From NCBI GenBank assembly GCA_023614405.1, contig CM042684.1, positions 472,139,650 through 472,203,649 of the forward strand: a stretch of 64,000 nucleotides of DNA. Reading direction: 5' to 3'. The stretch comes from Avena insularis. Its lineage: Eukaryota; Streptophyta; Magnoliopsida; Poales; Poaceae. The translations under genes were made by a program, and so were the position numbers. Of the stretch, positions 32,091 through 43,433 are shown piece after piece. The number at the start of each line of letters is the position of its first letter. Within the stretch, counting starts at the first letter, position 1. Below the pieces are notes generated by a model. That model was not told the DNA's origin, ran no database searches, and saw only the letters and a list, made by a program, of their open reading frames with translations.

Positions 32091-33503
32091 ATGGACATTG
32101 ACGTGGGAAGTGGTTCAAGAAACCCGAGGACTGCTTCGCAGAACCCGGGGACTGTGCAGCGTGATCCGGCCAGGGTTATGTCGGTGGAGCAAATGGAAAT
32201 TGATGAGGATGTGTTTCCAGTGCGAGCTATACCAGCTTGGGCACTGCCCATATTTCAATTCCTGAAGGATGGAACTTTGCGCAGTGATGAAGTGCTTTCC
32301 AGGCAAATTCAGAGGCGCGCAAAGGCATACACGATTATCAATGCCAAACTATACAAGAGGAGTGTCACGAATGTCCTGCAGCGGTGCGTTGACCCGGAAG
32401 AAGGGCTTGACATCCTCCGAGATATACATTAAGGGGAATGTGGGCATCATGCCTCGTCCAGAGCATTAGTGGCAAAAGCTTTCTGGCATGGGTTCTACTG
32501 GCCAAGTGCCTTGGAACAAGCAGAAGATCTAGTAAGAAAATGCAATGGTTGTCAGAGGTATGCAACCAAGACACATATGCCAATGTCAGAGCTCAAGACC
32601 ATACCAATTACCTGGCCATTTGCCATATGGTGTCTGCATATGGTTGGCCCGTTTAAACTAGCGAGAGGAAACATGACTCATATATTGGTTATGGTTGACA
32701 AGTTTACAAAGTGGATTGAAGTAAAGCCGATAGGAAAATGTGATGGAGCTACAGCCATGACATTCCTCAAAGATATCATTCTGAGATATGGCTATCCTCA
32801 TAGTATCATAACAGATAATGGCACAAATTTTGCTGAACGAGCATTTGCGCGATTCTACCGAGGTAAGAAGATCCGGCTAGACGTTGCCTCGGTAGCCCAC
32901 CCCGCATCGAATGGACAAGTGGAAAGATCCAATGGATTAGTATTATCCGGGATAAAACCCTGGCTCATTGAGCCGCTGCAAAGATCAGCGGGGTGCTGGA
33001 TAGAAGAACTACCAGCGGTACTGTGGAGTTTAAGAACAACTCCGAATCGATCAACAGGCTATACGCCATTCTTTCTGGTATATGGGGCAGAAGCTGTATT
33101 ACCAGCCGACATAGAGCATGATTCGCCTAGAGTCACCCAATACACAGAAGCCTAAGTGCGAGAAGCCCGGCAAAATGATGTTGATCTGCTGGAAGAAGCG
33201 AGAGAATTGGCATTGTCCAGATCCGCCATATATCAACAAAATCTCCGACGCTATCATAGCCGGAAAGTTAACCCCCGAGTCTTCCGGGAAGGTGATCTGG
33301 TACTCCGGTTAGTACAACGTACTGCTGGCATGCATAAGCTATCCCCCCCATGGGAAGGGCCATTCATTGTGAGCAAAGCATTGCACAATGACTCTTATTA
33401 TCTCATCGATGCAAAACCACAGGAGAAGAACAAGGCAGACAGGTCCGGCGAGGAATCTAAGCGTCCATGGAATGTAGCTCTACTCCGTCCATTCTACACT
33501 TAA
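32091..33503 (+). pseudogene. pol: Y integrase with first catalytic Asp lost
   Basis: Three frame pieces make the integrase: 32091-32432, 32469-33155 and 33156-33503. The zinc-binding part (H-H near 32440, C-N-G-C near 32540) and core are clear. The motif around the first catalytic Asp reads W-C-L-H-M-V-G-P-F, where Z has W-G-L-D-M-V-G-P-F, so Asp has become His. I-I-T-D-N-G-T-N-F and N-G-Q-V-E-R-S-N-G keep the other two acidic residues. The last piece carries W-E-G-P-F-I-V, the usual tail, and ends A-L-L-R-P-F-Y. TAA and TAG-type stops separate the pieces. Confidence 0.9.
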
Positions 33504-34119
33504 CAAAGAAGTGTGTGTATCTAAGTCTCTCATATGTCGGTATGTATGTCGGCAATGAGTTTATCAATGAAATCTTGGCACCTCGAGCAGTAACTCGGGG
33601 ACTGCCTTAGTGATACTTATTGTTTTCTATATTTGTTATTTGTATGTCGGCTGGCGTAAGTTGCTTCTACCTAAGCCGGATTAGTAGTGTGTGAGCACCA
33701 AAAACCCAACTCTTCGACTTGCTGCTGTCCAACAAGATTTGGCTTCATGGCAAGCAAGAGAACAAGTTTGGAATTGCATAGCACACGAAAAACGACTAAG
33801 GACAAGAACTTAATCGGGCCAACATTTGTTATTTGGACTAACTTTATGTTTACCTTATTTTTACTATGCTGAATTATTTTGAGCTAGTCCTAAAGTTTCC
33901 AAGTATTATTAAGTCAATTTTTGAAACTCGGACTCGTAAGTCATAAAACCGAACCAAGGTAGACACGAGCCGAGCCAAGAAATTGGAGAAACAAGAAAAT
34001 GAAACTCGGGGACTACGCCCAAGTTAATCCGGCACAAGCAACTTAGTAGCAAAATATAATTTGTGTGCTTAATACATTTGCACCCGGCATACCGGGGATC
34101 TGATAAACTGCAAAGTGTT
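33504..34119 (+). other. Y non-coding region after integrase
   Basis: No gene on either strand. Two polypurine-tract-like words, AACTCGGGGACT, occur at 33592 and 34005; the same type of word stands before the 3' LTR. Confidence 0.6.
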
Positions 34120-34848
34120 TGTTGGTGATCAAGGAGCAGCAGGGGGAGGTAACTCGGCGCCAGCAGGTGGAACTCCAGCCTCGGCTTCAGCATCATCTTC
34201 ATCTTCTTCGATGTTCGAGGCTTCGTCCTCTTCCTCCTCACCCGAACTATCTTCGACATATTCGTCGTCAATGGCTTCGAGAAAGCTTGGTCCCTCGTTC
34301 CATTGATGGACAGGGCCAAACTAAATGAGGCTATGGGCGCAAGCCTTGCGCCGAGCTATCCAATTTGGGTCATTGGACCACCTTGATCTGGTGCGCATGC
34401 GCTCGAGAAGGTTCAGATTTTTTTTCATACCATGTGAGCACGTAGTGGAGGACGGTTTCAGCTCTGGCGCGTCCGGCGGATTCCCTCGAGAGGTCAAGCT
34501 GGGTCTCGCACTCCATTAATTTGTTAATCAGAGCAGTGGAACCCTCCGGAGTGTCTTCACCAGGCCAAAGGGCATTGAAGATCTGGACTGCTGCATCTAG
34601 GATATCCTTACCATAGTTCTTCACAATCTCGACGCGAGAAGATAAGCTGACCAGCAGGTCCTCCATGTCATAGGGAATATTTTCAGCGCCAGGACCAGTT
34701 GGGGTACCCCTCTTCTGGCGGACACCAGCAGTAGATGCAATGGCATCACCCTCCGGAAATTTGTCTGAAAACGAGACAAGTGAAATAAGTAAAGGAAGTT
34801 GACCCGGAAAGATTCATCTCGGCTGAAGGAAAAGAACTTACGAGAAAT

Positions 34849-35180
34849 ATGGCTGTGGATCCGGGTCAGCTCCTTGGTGCAGTTGTCACGCCTCTTCCGA
34901 AGTTGCACAAGTTCAGCATTTGCCGACTCAAGCTTAACGTCGGCCTCCTTCAGCAGTTCTTGATCTTTGGAAATTTGGAGGTTGAGATGTTCCCGTTCCT
35001 CGGTGAAGTCTTGGCCAGCTTTATCCATCTCGGTTTTGTGGAGCGCCTTGAGCTTTTTCATTTCTGCCTTGAGCTTGGCAATCTCATCATCTTTGGTCCG
35101 GAGGAGAGCGAGATCATCGTCCTTCTTCTTAAGTTCGGCCTGATGCTGCCCGTTCGAGAAAATGCAGCATCATATCAGGC
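34849..35180 (-). pseudogene. Coiled-coil exon of the Y antisense gene
   Basis: Minus-strand block with L-K-K-K-D-D-D-L-A-L-L-R-T, E-I-A-K-L-K-A-E-M-K-K-L-K and further heptad-like repeats up to a GTAAGT donor near 34842. It corresponds in character to the exon at 63563-63865 in Z and to 18290-18574. Part of the gene described at 34120-38688. Confidence 0.65.
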
Positions 35181-35568
35181 ACGGGCACACTATCTTCAAG
35201 AGATGCTGAAACAGTTTGTTGACCCGGCAAAGCTGAGGTATGAATATCTGCCGAGCCAAGAAGAAAAGGAGAGAGAGCACAGAAGAAAATTAACCGGAGT
35301 AACTTACCTTTTATCTGCTCCAAATTCTTCCTCATGATGGTGTTTTTGGCCTCCACTCCGGTTGTGCAATCCGAAGGATGAATTAGTTCGGCGGGAAATA
35401 CAAAGAAAAATGGAAGAAAAGCCAAGGAGAAAACTTACCCCTTTTCTCGAACTCAGCGAGGAGTGTAGAATGTTTCGAGCGCAGCGACTTATGTGTGTCC
35501 AGGAGGCGTTGAAACTCAGCGCTCCAGCGATTGGTGGTAACCTGAGAAAAGCAAAGTTGACTTTATCA

Positions 35569-36056
35569 TGTGCATATTCGAAGTGTACAAAATCCGGGCC
35601 AAGTGGAACTTAACCCGGCTCTAGGTGTGTGCATATTCGAAGTGTGCAAAATCCGGGCCAAGTGGAACTTAACCCAGCTCTAGGTGTGTGCATATTCGAA
35701 GTGTACAAAATTCGGGCCAAGTGGAACTTAACCGGGCTCTCGGTGTGTGCATATTCGAAGTGTACAAAATCCGGGCCAAGTGGGACTTAACCCGGCTCTA
35801 GGTGTGTGCATATTTGAAGTGTACAAGATCCGGGCCAAGTGGAACTTAACTCAGCTCTAGGTGTGTGCATATTCGAAGTGTACAAGATCTGGGCCAAGTG
35901 GAACTTAACCCGGCTCTAGGTGTGTGCATATTCGAAGTGTACAAGATCCAGGCCAAGTGGAACTTAACCCGGCTCTAGGTGTGTGCATATTCGAAGTGTA
36001 CAGAATTCGGGCCAAGTGGAACTTAACCTGGCTCTAGGTGTGTGCATATCCGAAGT
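35569..36056. repeat. 59-bp tandem repeat, eight full copies and a partial ninth
   Basis: Unit starts are at 35569, 35628, 35687, 35746, 35805, 35864, 35923, 35982 and 36041 (partial), each opening TGTGCATATTCGAAGTG and containing GGGCCAAGTGGAACTTAAC. Copies differ by a few bases only. The array lies in an intron of the antisense gene, between block 3 and block 4. Confidence 0.95.
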
Positions 36057-38793
36057 TACTAAGGAGCTACGCTAGTTCTCTAAGGAGCATCCGGCCGAGT
36101 AACAAGTTACTCCCCCGGAGGCTCGAGGACTAATGGTTATATCACTAATGCTTAGTACATGTTAAAGAAAGGACAAGGTAGCGTACCTCCATCATCCGGC
36201 TGGCAAGGTTGATAGCCTTGGCAACTATGTTCATCTGTGCGGCAAACTCGGCAGGCCCAAATTTCTCCAGGAGATCATCGTTATGGACGAACTCCGCCTT
36301 GTTCCAGTTATTGACGAATTCAATCAAGGACGAAGGATAGCGCTCTCCGCTAAGCATATGGGGTGCAATCAAACCCTTGGCATGAGCTTCTCTCCTTTCA
36401 ACTTGGGCAGCATCAGGGCTAGTGTGCAATGCAAGTTGCGTGCTAGCTGACCCGGCGGAGGCATCTTTCTTCGTAGGGGTCTTCTTCGGAAGCATGGACG
36501 CAAGCGTGCGTTGTCCAGCCTCGATATATGCTGCCCTGGCGGCGTCAGAAACTTTCTTGCCCTTAGGCTGCTGCTGAGAAGTTGAGGTTTGAGCCGCGGA
36601 TTTGGTCTTGGGAGCTGCCTTGGTGCTAACCGGGCCTTCTCGTCGAGTCTTGGAGGACTCGGACGAGGCAGAAGGAGTTGGTGTTGCTGCTAATACTTGT
36701 CCTATTGATGGTGCTGGTGCTGACGCTGGTGTTGGTGCTGGTGCTGGTTTTGGCGGGGGTGCTATGGGTACCTTGGAGCTAGCAGGTTGCAGCTGAGCCG
36801 AAGTGGAACTGGGAGCATCTGCTTCCTCGGCAGAGCCACTTCCCCCTGCTCCAAGGTTGCCCTCCTCTAGACGAGGTGGGCTAGAACCCGGAGCAGCCGC
36901 TGAACCCTCCTGAATGGGGCTCAACGGGCGTGTATCGTCGTCACGAGGGGGAGACGGGCTATGCCAGAGGGGAGAAGCGATGCTGGATCCGCTCTGAGGA
37001 ACCTCCATCGCAGCCCTGCCGAATCAAACGATGAATAATAAGTTACAATAGAAGAAAAGCACGAAGCAAAGGATTGGACAGAGAGAAAAGTGACTTACTC
37101 ATCAGAGGTCAATGGCTCCTTGGGCTTCCGAGCTCTCTGAGTCGTGGCCTTAGTCGTAGGCTTGGTGGCGGCTTTGTCGGTGGACTTCTTTCGCCTCTTG
37201 GTTGGCTTAGAAGGTCCGGAAGAAGAAGCAGAAGCAGCTCCCCTTTTCTTTGACGCGGCCGGGACAGGCTCGCCCGTGGCGAGAGGAGGATCTTCGTGGA
37301 TCTGCCCACCCGGGTTAGATGAAGCCGAAAAGGCGTAAGAAAGGGGTATAGCGTCAAATGCTTCCATCACCTCAATGTCCGAATCATCTTCATCATCAGG
37401 TCAATCTCTTAAGGAAGAGAAGTTACCGGTAGGTCGCTTGGTCGCATCAGGGAATGGCAGGAACATTTCCTAATCCGGCTCCTCCTCGTCCAGGGCATCT
37501 CGATCCGTCGCCCATTTGAGAGAAGGCTTGGTGCCATCCTCGAGGTTTGCTGAAGAAACAGCTAAGAAGAAAATGCAAAGGGATCAAACAAACAATAAAT
37601 TCCGGCATATGGTATAACTCGGAAAGAGATTAAGTCGTGATATTTACTACGGGAGGAAGTCTGTCCCGGTAGAAATGTTCAATTCCCCATTCCCAATTAA
37701 CGGAGAAGTTTTTGTCAGTTGTGAAGAGGGCCTTGACCCGACGAAATATCTCGGTATTGCTCAGTTCAAATGAGGAAGTCCGGTTGGGGTCAAGTTGCCA
37801 GCTCATATGGCACAATTTGTGTGTGCGCTTCTGGAGAGGAGAGATCTGGCTGTAGACGAATGTGATCATCGCGTCCTCATTGCGCAGCCCCGCGTCCTTC
37901 AGCTCCTGGAACCGTTTATTGACTTGGTTCGCCAAGACAATGGGTTTCTTGGAAATCCGGTCCCACAGATCCGGATTAGGAGGACCCGGAGCGTAGGGGC
38001 GCAGCCGGATCAGATCTTCATTCGTACCATTTCTGACATAAAAGAAGGTTCGGGCCCAGCCCTTGCAAGAATCAAGCCCCGTGACCCGGGGAAAGATGGA
38101 TTGTTTACGAGGACAAATAGAAGCAGCGCCGAACTACGTAAGATGTTTGTCCTCCAGGTCAAGCTCCTTATTCGGAATCACGTTCCGGCGTAGACCAAAA
38201 AACCGGATCCAGAGCTCTTTAGTGGGCCACAATCCGACATACCCCTCTATGGTGGAGGCAAAGGAAGAAAGGGGAGTGATGGCATTTGCCGGAAGGTGGT
38301 GCGGTTGAAGTTCGTAGATGTCAAGGAAATCATGGAAGAAATCACTGATGGGGAGGCCAAACCCGTGCTGGAAATGGGAGAGGAACACCACGAACTCACC
38401 GGGATTGGGTGAGGGTGCGAGATCCTTGGCGGTGAGGCGGGCAACCACGCCCTCAGGGATGCGTCGGGTGCGGTATAACCAATCTAGGTCATCCTAGCAC
38501 ACCCAGGAGCTAGCCCAGGCGCCGCGTTCAACGTTCTTCGCCCCCTCCTCCATCTCCGCCTCCGTGACGGTTTGCTCCTCTTCAGTCATGTCCAAGTCGC
38601 TGTCTTCACTGGCCCTATCGGAGGTGGGGGGGTAGTACCTTGGACTGGCGCAGACCCATGGCGGTGGAACTACACAGGAGCGCGGCAAGGCAGGTGCAAG
38701 GAACGGTGCGACGGCAGCGCTGTCGCTAGGAGGAAGAAGAAGAGGCAGAGGGGCGCGAGAATGGGGGAAAATACCAAGGGGCGCGCCCCTCCC

Positions 38794-38801
38794 CTATTTA
38801 A
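38794..38801 (-). promoter_or_regulatory. TATA-like box before the Y antisense gene
   Basis: The minus strand reads GGTTAAATAGGGG about 105 bases upstream of the first ATG (38688) of the antisense gene. It could direct its transcription separately from the LTR. This is inferred from position and sequence only. Confidence 0.4.
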
Positions 38802-39264
38802 CCATGCCCCAGCGGGGGTAGTGGGATCATGCGGTGCTCTAGGGCCACACGGTGTGGCCGTGTATTATCCGGATCATCCAATCATAGGCAAGCCACAGGA
38901 AGGGCCATAGGACGCAGGAGATCCCACGACGCGACGTGGTGATACAGTTAACAAGGAGACAGACGCGACGTGACGTGTGCAACAGTAACACCTGACATTA
39001 ACTGCAGCAGTAACTGGCGCAGGCCCTTAAAATGAGGTAGGATAATGATTACCCTCCACGTGGGGAAGCATACGAGAGAAGGAACTGTGATCCGGAGAAC
39101 TAAAGGGTAACCCGGCCAGCGAGTGAAAACTCGGAATGTGCCAAGGGAAAAGCTAGCCAATGAAATCCGGGATATGAAGTAACTCGGAAAAGGGAGCAAA
39201 AGGCTCGGTAAAATTGAACCTGTTGTGGCCTTAGCAGCAAGACCGCACCAGCTTCGGGGACTAA
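38802..39264 (+). other. Y 3' untranslated region and PPT
   Basis: No frame of note. The PPT GCTTCGGGGACTAA (39251-39264) stands directly before the 3' LTR. Confidence 0.7.
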
Positions 39265-40074
39265 TGTTGGGGGGATACCCCCGGGTAGGTCACCTTGGGT
39301 ATAAAGGCGAGTTAGCGAGGCAGCAAGGTCAAAGAAAGTGCTGGCCGAGTCACCTCAAGGCAGGCCGAATCACGGAGTAACCTGGACCGGAGGATGTCCA
39401 CCTAACTAAGTCCCGGCCGACATATGTAGTATGCCGGCAGGATTCATGTAACTTGTATGCAGGTACCCGCATGGCCGGATTAACCAGGCATGATCCGGGT
39501 TATATCAGGCTTGCAAGAGAAGGAAGGTATCTCGCTGGTCAAAAGGTGGCCACTGTACGCTGGAGCATGAGCGAAGCGGACATAGGGAAGGACCATTGAG
39601 GCGTGGCCGACAAGGGTGACGTTGCCTGTGTCGGATGACGCTGGTGCCGCAGAGGCTCACGTAGCCTCTACATGGCTTACGATGGGGAAAAGTGACCCGG
39701 TCGGTTTGCTATTTTGGGAGGAGGCATATTCCTAGGAATATGCCTCCACGTATGCCCTAGTTGGAGACCTAGCCTCCCCTATATAAGGAGGGCTAGGGCC
39801 TCTGTAGAAGGGGTTGAGTTTTACTTGGTTGATGGCTAGTTGATTGGCACTTGGGTAGTGGGTTCCTGAGAGCAAAGTAGTGGTGAGAGTAAGAGAGTTT
39901 CTTCTTCCTCCTCTCCCCAACACAGCTCAAGGAGCACTTGTAAACTCATCTAGCTTGAAGAATACAAAGCATCTGTGTGTGAAATCACCACACTATCCCT
40001 CCCTGGATTCCTCTAGTGCATCTTGTCCCCACCTTTAGCCTATCCATGGCATCTGCCGTGACACCACCATGACA
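39265..40074 (+). repeat. 3' LTR of Y (810 bp)
   Basis: Starts TGTTGGGGGGATAC, ends ACCACCATGACA; TATATAA at 39780-39786. It aligns with 25928-26742 throughout, with scattered substitutions and one- or two-base gaps, mostly C/T and G/A differences. Confidence 0.92.
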
Positions 40075-41406
40075 TTTTCCCAAATGACTGCAAAGCCATT
40101 GTGGAAAAGGGGGTGAATGACAAAAGCACAATTTGTCAAGTATTGGACGAATTCAAATGAATTGGATTCAAGTGTGCTAAATGTCTAGAGGATTTAAAAC
40201 TAGTAAAAGTACTAGTATCTCATAGTAAAACTCCAAGTTTGATATTCGATCAAAGGATTTTGAAATTGTTCAAAATAGTGAGTGGATATGCAATTTGCAT
40301 GAAATTGAGTGGGAGCTATGAAAGTCTTACTAAAACAATATGTGAATGACATATTTTTTGAGTGGGAGCAATATAAGTCTCAAATTCAAAGATGTAGGAA
40401 CATAGTTTGAGTAAGAGTACTAACTCATACCTAAATATGTGGGAACATATTTTGAGTGGGAGCTTATAGGAGTGATTCTTAAGTGTGTTAAGAATAAAAG
40501 CACAAGTAGCGATAAATAATGATTTATAAGGTATGGAAGTTGACAATAAGTGTATTATGATATTATGTAGTATTCCTTAAGGGATTCTGAAAAGGGTTTC
40601 AGAATAAAGTTAATTAAGGAACCGGTCCTTAATAACTCAAATTAGGAATAGTATTAAGTTTAACATCAATGGTTGAAAGAAAGAAAAGGATGATCATCAT
40701 CCACTATGTTGAGACATAGGTTCTATCTTAGAAAACCATGATGATAACTTAACATAATATATGATCCAATAAGGAACATTTAAAAGTGATTAAATTTGAA
40801 TCGCAGAACATTGAGCTAAGTTTGTCCGCAATATCTAATAGAGAACTGCAGACATGTTTTCCAAATCCATAAAGGATGACATATCTTAAAGCATAAAGGG
40901 TTATGTTATAAGGGAGTATGTTGAAAACTCTTGTAAATACCGATTTAAGTCAAGTAGGAAGCAAGGTGAACAGAACATCGAAAGTTGCACAGAGTGCACT
41001 AGTGTTTTGATGATTACATTTATAATAATAGATAAGGGTACCATCTAAAGTGTTGTATAATGTTATGGCGGGGCTAGTTTGCTTTTAACGTAGAATGATG
41101 TGTCCCAGGGCATAGTTCCCATGAGAAAGCCCTTGAGGTTGATCTAAAGTCACTGTAGGCTCCTGGAATCAGGCCTCGTTCTGCTGCCATAGCGATGATA
41201 CATACACACAGATGTTATCATGTGATGATAAAGTATTAATGTCAATCAAGGTGACATTAGTAAGTTGCAAAGGATTTGGGACTGTAAAGTATAGACCCAA
41301 GACTCAACCTCTTCCATGAGCAAGCATGTTCAGGGTACCGGATATGGTGCCAATGATTAAGAACAAATGCATCTAGTGTATTTGTACTTTAGTGCAAGTG
41401 GGATAC
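40075..41406 (+). pseudogene. Decayed internal region of copia C before its 3' LTR
   Basis: No open frame, but ATGTGAATGACATATTTTTT at about 40338 resembles the RT catalytic box codons of copia elements, and CAAGTGGGATAC (41395-41406) directly before the LTR is the BARE/Angela-type polypurine tract. The region is therefore most likely heavily mutated copia pol and 3' untranslated DNA. Its first bases, TTTTC, are the right-hand target duplication of Y. Confidence 0.5.
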
Positions 41407-43433
41407 TGTTGGAAATATGCCCTAGAGACAAATAGTAATAAGGACTACTCCCTCCATCCCAAGGCTTAAGGCATATAATTTTTTTTAAAGTCAAGCATGT
41501 GAAGTTTGACCAAACTTTTAGAAAAACTATCAAGAACTATTATATTATATAAATACCATGTGAAAATATGTTTTATGATGTATCAAATGGTATGGATTAC
41601 ACATTGTAACTATTAATATGTTCTTTAAAAATTTGGTCAAACTTTAGTTAGTTTGACTTTTGAAAAAAATTATATGCCTTAAGCCTTGGGATGGAGGTAG
41701 TATTATCATATTTCATAAAGTTTCTGATTAAGTTTTATATCATGCTATAACTGTATTGAGTGGAAACATCAATACACGTGTGATATATAAACAACCAAGA
41801 GTTCCCAGTGAAACTCTAGTCATTGGTTCATTGGTCAACAGATGATCAAATTTCCTGATCATGTGGCATTTATTCCAGTTGGAAATGGAGTCAACTCATT
41901 CGGAGAATGAGATTATGAACCAATACCGAACCTAAACATCGTGACCCAATCATGTCACAAAGTTCAAGTTACGATGATTAGAAATGGATCCTCGTAGACT
42001 ATTCCTTAGACCGTGAGGCCATACCAATCACTGTCTCCCGAGAGTGCTTAGATATCATCAAGCGCCACTTGGTAATATAGTGGTTATAAAGGTGTGTTCA
42101 GGTACTCGGAGGAAACCATAGAGGAAATATATGTCAAGAGTGGGATTTGTCCATCCACGTGACAGAAAGATACTCAAGGGCCCACTCGGATAAGTTATAT
42201 CCAATAGCTGTGTAGCGTGTGATTTGATCACAGGGATATCACTTGTCAGAACGAGTCAAGTAGCATTGTTTGGTAACGAGATTGAACACGACATGGTGAT
42301 GTCATTGATCAGATCTCGGGCAATGCAACTATCAAGATACACAGGGAATAAGACACGACCGTCCCGGTTCAAACGACGAAAGATCTTCGTGGAACGCACA
42401 GGGGTCACATGGCCATCCAGGTCCCTCTGTTGATCATTGGTCCGGGAGTGTCCCGACCATGTCTGGAGTGTTCCCGAACCGTAGGGTATCACGCTTAAGG
42501 GTTTTATGATGCTTAGAGAGTGTTTATAGGATTGGAAGAATCACCAAAGAATAGTAGAGAGAAAACCGGAAGGGTTTCGGTAAGTCCGGAGGATGTCCGG
42601 GGTGGAGGTGGAAGGTGTTCCATAGCCACAGAGATTGAATAATATATGAATGAATGTTAAATGTTGATTTAATCATTTATTCATAATTATTTAATAAAAG
42701 AGAAAATCAATTTAAAGGTCAAAAGGCTTAATGGGCCGATTCCGGAGGGAAGAGGCCCCATTAGGGAAAGGCAAGAGGGGAGAAGGGGCAAGGGGGTGTC
42801 CGGCTGGGCCAAGCCTCCCCCGCGTGGGGACCACTAGGGCCGGCCGGTGGCTGCTCCCCTCTCCCTCTCCTTTAGTCCCACCCCGGGACTTTGAGGGAGG
42901 TAGTACCTCCCCTCCCCCTATATATAGTGGGGGTATTTGGCCAGATAAATACACACAATATTCAATAAAGGTATTCTCACTTTTGGGAATACCTCCAATT
43001 GATATTCTCTCTCTCTCGTGACCGTGGTCCCAAGTTCGGACTGTGCGAACGAGAGACATCTTCACCACGGAGCGCCGTCGTGCTGCGGGATTCGGATCCA
43101 GGAGCTCTACTTCCGCAACTGCTGCTGGATCAGGGAAGCGGGAGTCATCGTCAGGCACCGGACGTGTGTAACTCCCCGCAAGGTGTCACACTTGAGGCAC
43201 TCAATTCGTTGGAGCCACAGGAGCGCAAGGACTTCATCACAACCTTGAGGTCGGCTTCGGCTCGTCTACATCAACCACGCTCTCCTGAGCGTTGACAACG
43301 CTTTTCGGTCTTCAAGGGTAAGTTCGCAAAAAGCCCCTCCCGTTACTATATTACTAATAGATAGGTCCTGGCAGCATCAGGGGTTCAGGGGCGTAGGGTA
43401 AAATTTATTGTTTTCATGCGTGGAACCCCTACA
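41407..43433 (+). repeat. 3' LTR of copia C, BARE/Angela type
   Basis: Begins TGTTGGAAATATGCCCTAGA, the well-known start of BARE/Angela/WIS LTRs, and ends GTGGAACCCCTACA at 43433. It is 2027 bp, or 1774 bp without the MITE at 41448-41700. A TATATATA box lies at 42919-42926. The bases after it, CTACC (43434-43438), are the target duplication shared with 23956-23960. Open frames in this LTR (such as 42731-43295) are in leader DNA and not taken as genes. Confidence 0.85.
41448..41700 (+). mobile_element. Stowaway-type MITE (253 bp) in the C 3' LTR
   Basis: Terminal inverted repeats start CTCCCTCCATCCCAAGGC on the left and CTACCTCCATCCCAAGGC (reverse complement of the right end), continuing through TTAAGGCATATAA on both sides. 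TA duplications flank it (41446-41447 and 41701-41702). The 5' LTR copy at 23725-23955 shows the unoccupied site with a single TA. No coding capacity. Confidence 0.92.

Larger units (their letters stand above)
34120..38688 (-). pseudogene. Y antisense gene, spliced, transposase_28-like
   Basis: On the minus strand, opposite to pol, lies a gene with at least seven exon-like blocks. Block 1 (38688-37647) contains P-N-P-G-E-F-V-V-F and E-L-Q-P-H-H-L-P-A-N-A-I, which match the Pfam 'putative gypsy type transposon' (Transposase_28) family as I know it. Block 2 ends T-S-D-E before GTAAGT (about 37090). Block 3 (about 37014-36182) is rich in P, A and S. Blocks 4 to 7 (about 35544-34370) are short and encode coiled-coil-like charged sequence. 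Most borders fit GT-AG. Two in-frame stops (38494, 38134) in block 1 and others show decay. Such antisense genes are known from Tat-lineage elements; their role is unknown. Confidence 0.75.
25928..40074 (+). mobile_element. Element Y: complete Tat-lineage gypsy retrotransposon (14.1 kb)
   Basis: Both LTRs, primer site, gag-protease, RT, two RNase H-like regions, integrase, an antisense spliced gene and polypurine tract are present in order. The flanks TTATC (25923-25927) and TTTTC (40075-40079) differ in one base and are the likely target duplication. The LTRs differ at scattered positions and small indels, so the insertion is not very recent. Sense frames carry several stops and frameshifts, so Y is a dead copy. 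Confidence 0.92.

Noticed and set aside
35569..36056. CRISPR-like array
   Set aside because: The 59-bp units are directly adjacent without unique spacers, and the context is a plant retrotransposon.
42731..43295. Frames in the C LTR as a host gene
   Set aside because: They lie in the leader part of a BARE/Angela-type LTR after its TATA box and overlap in both directions.
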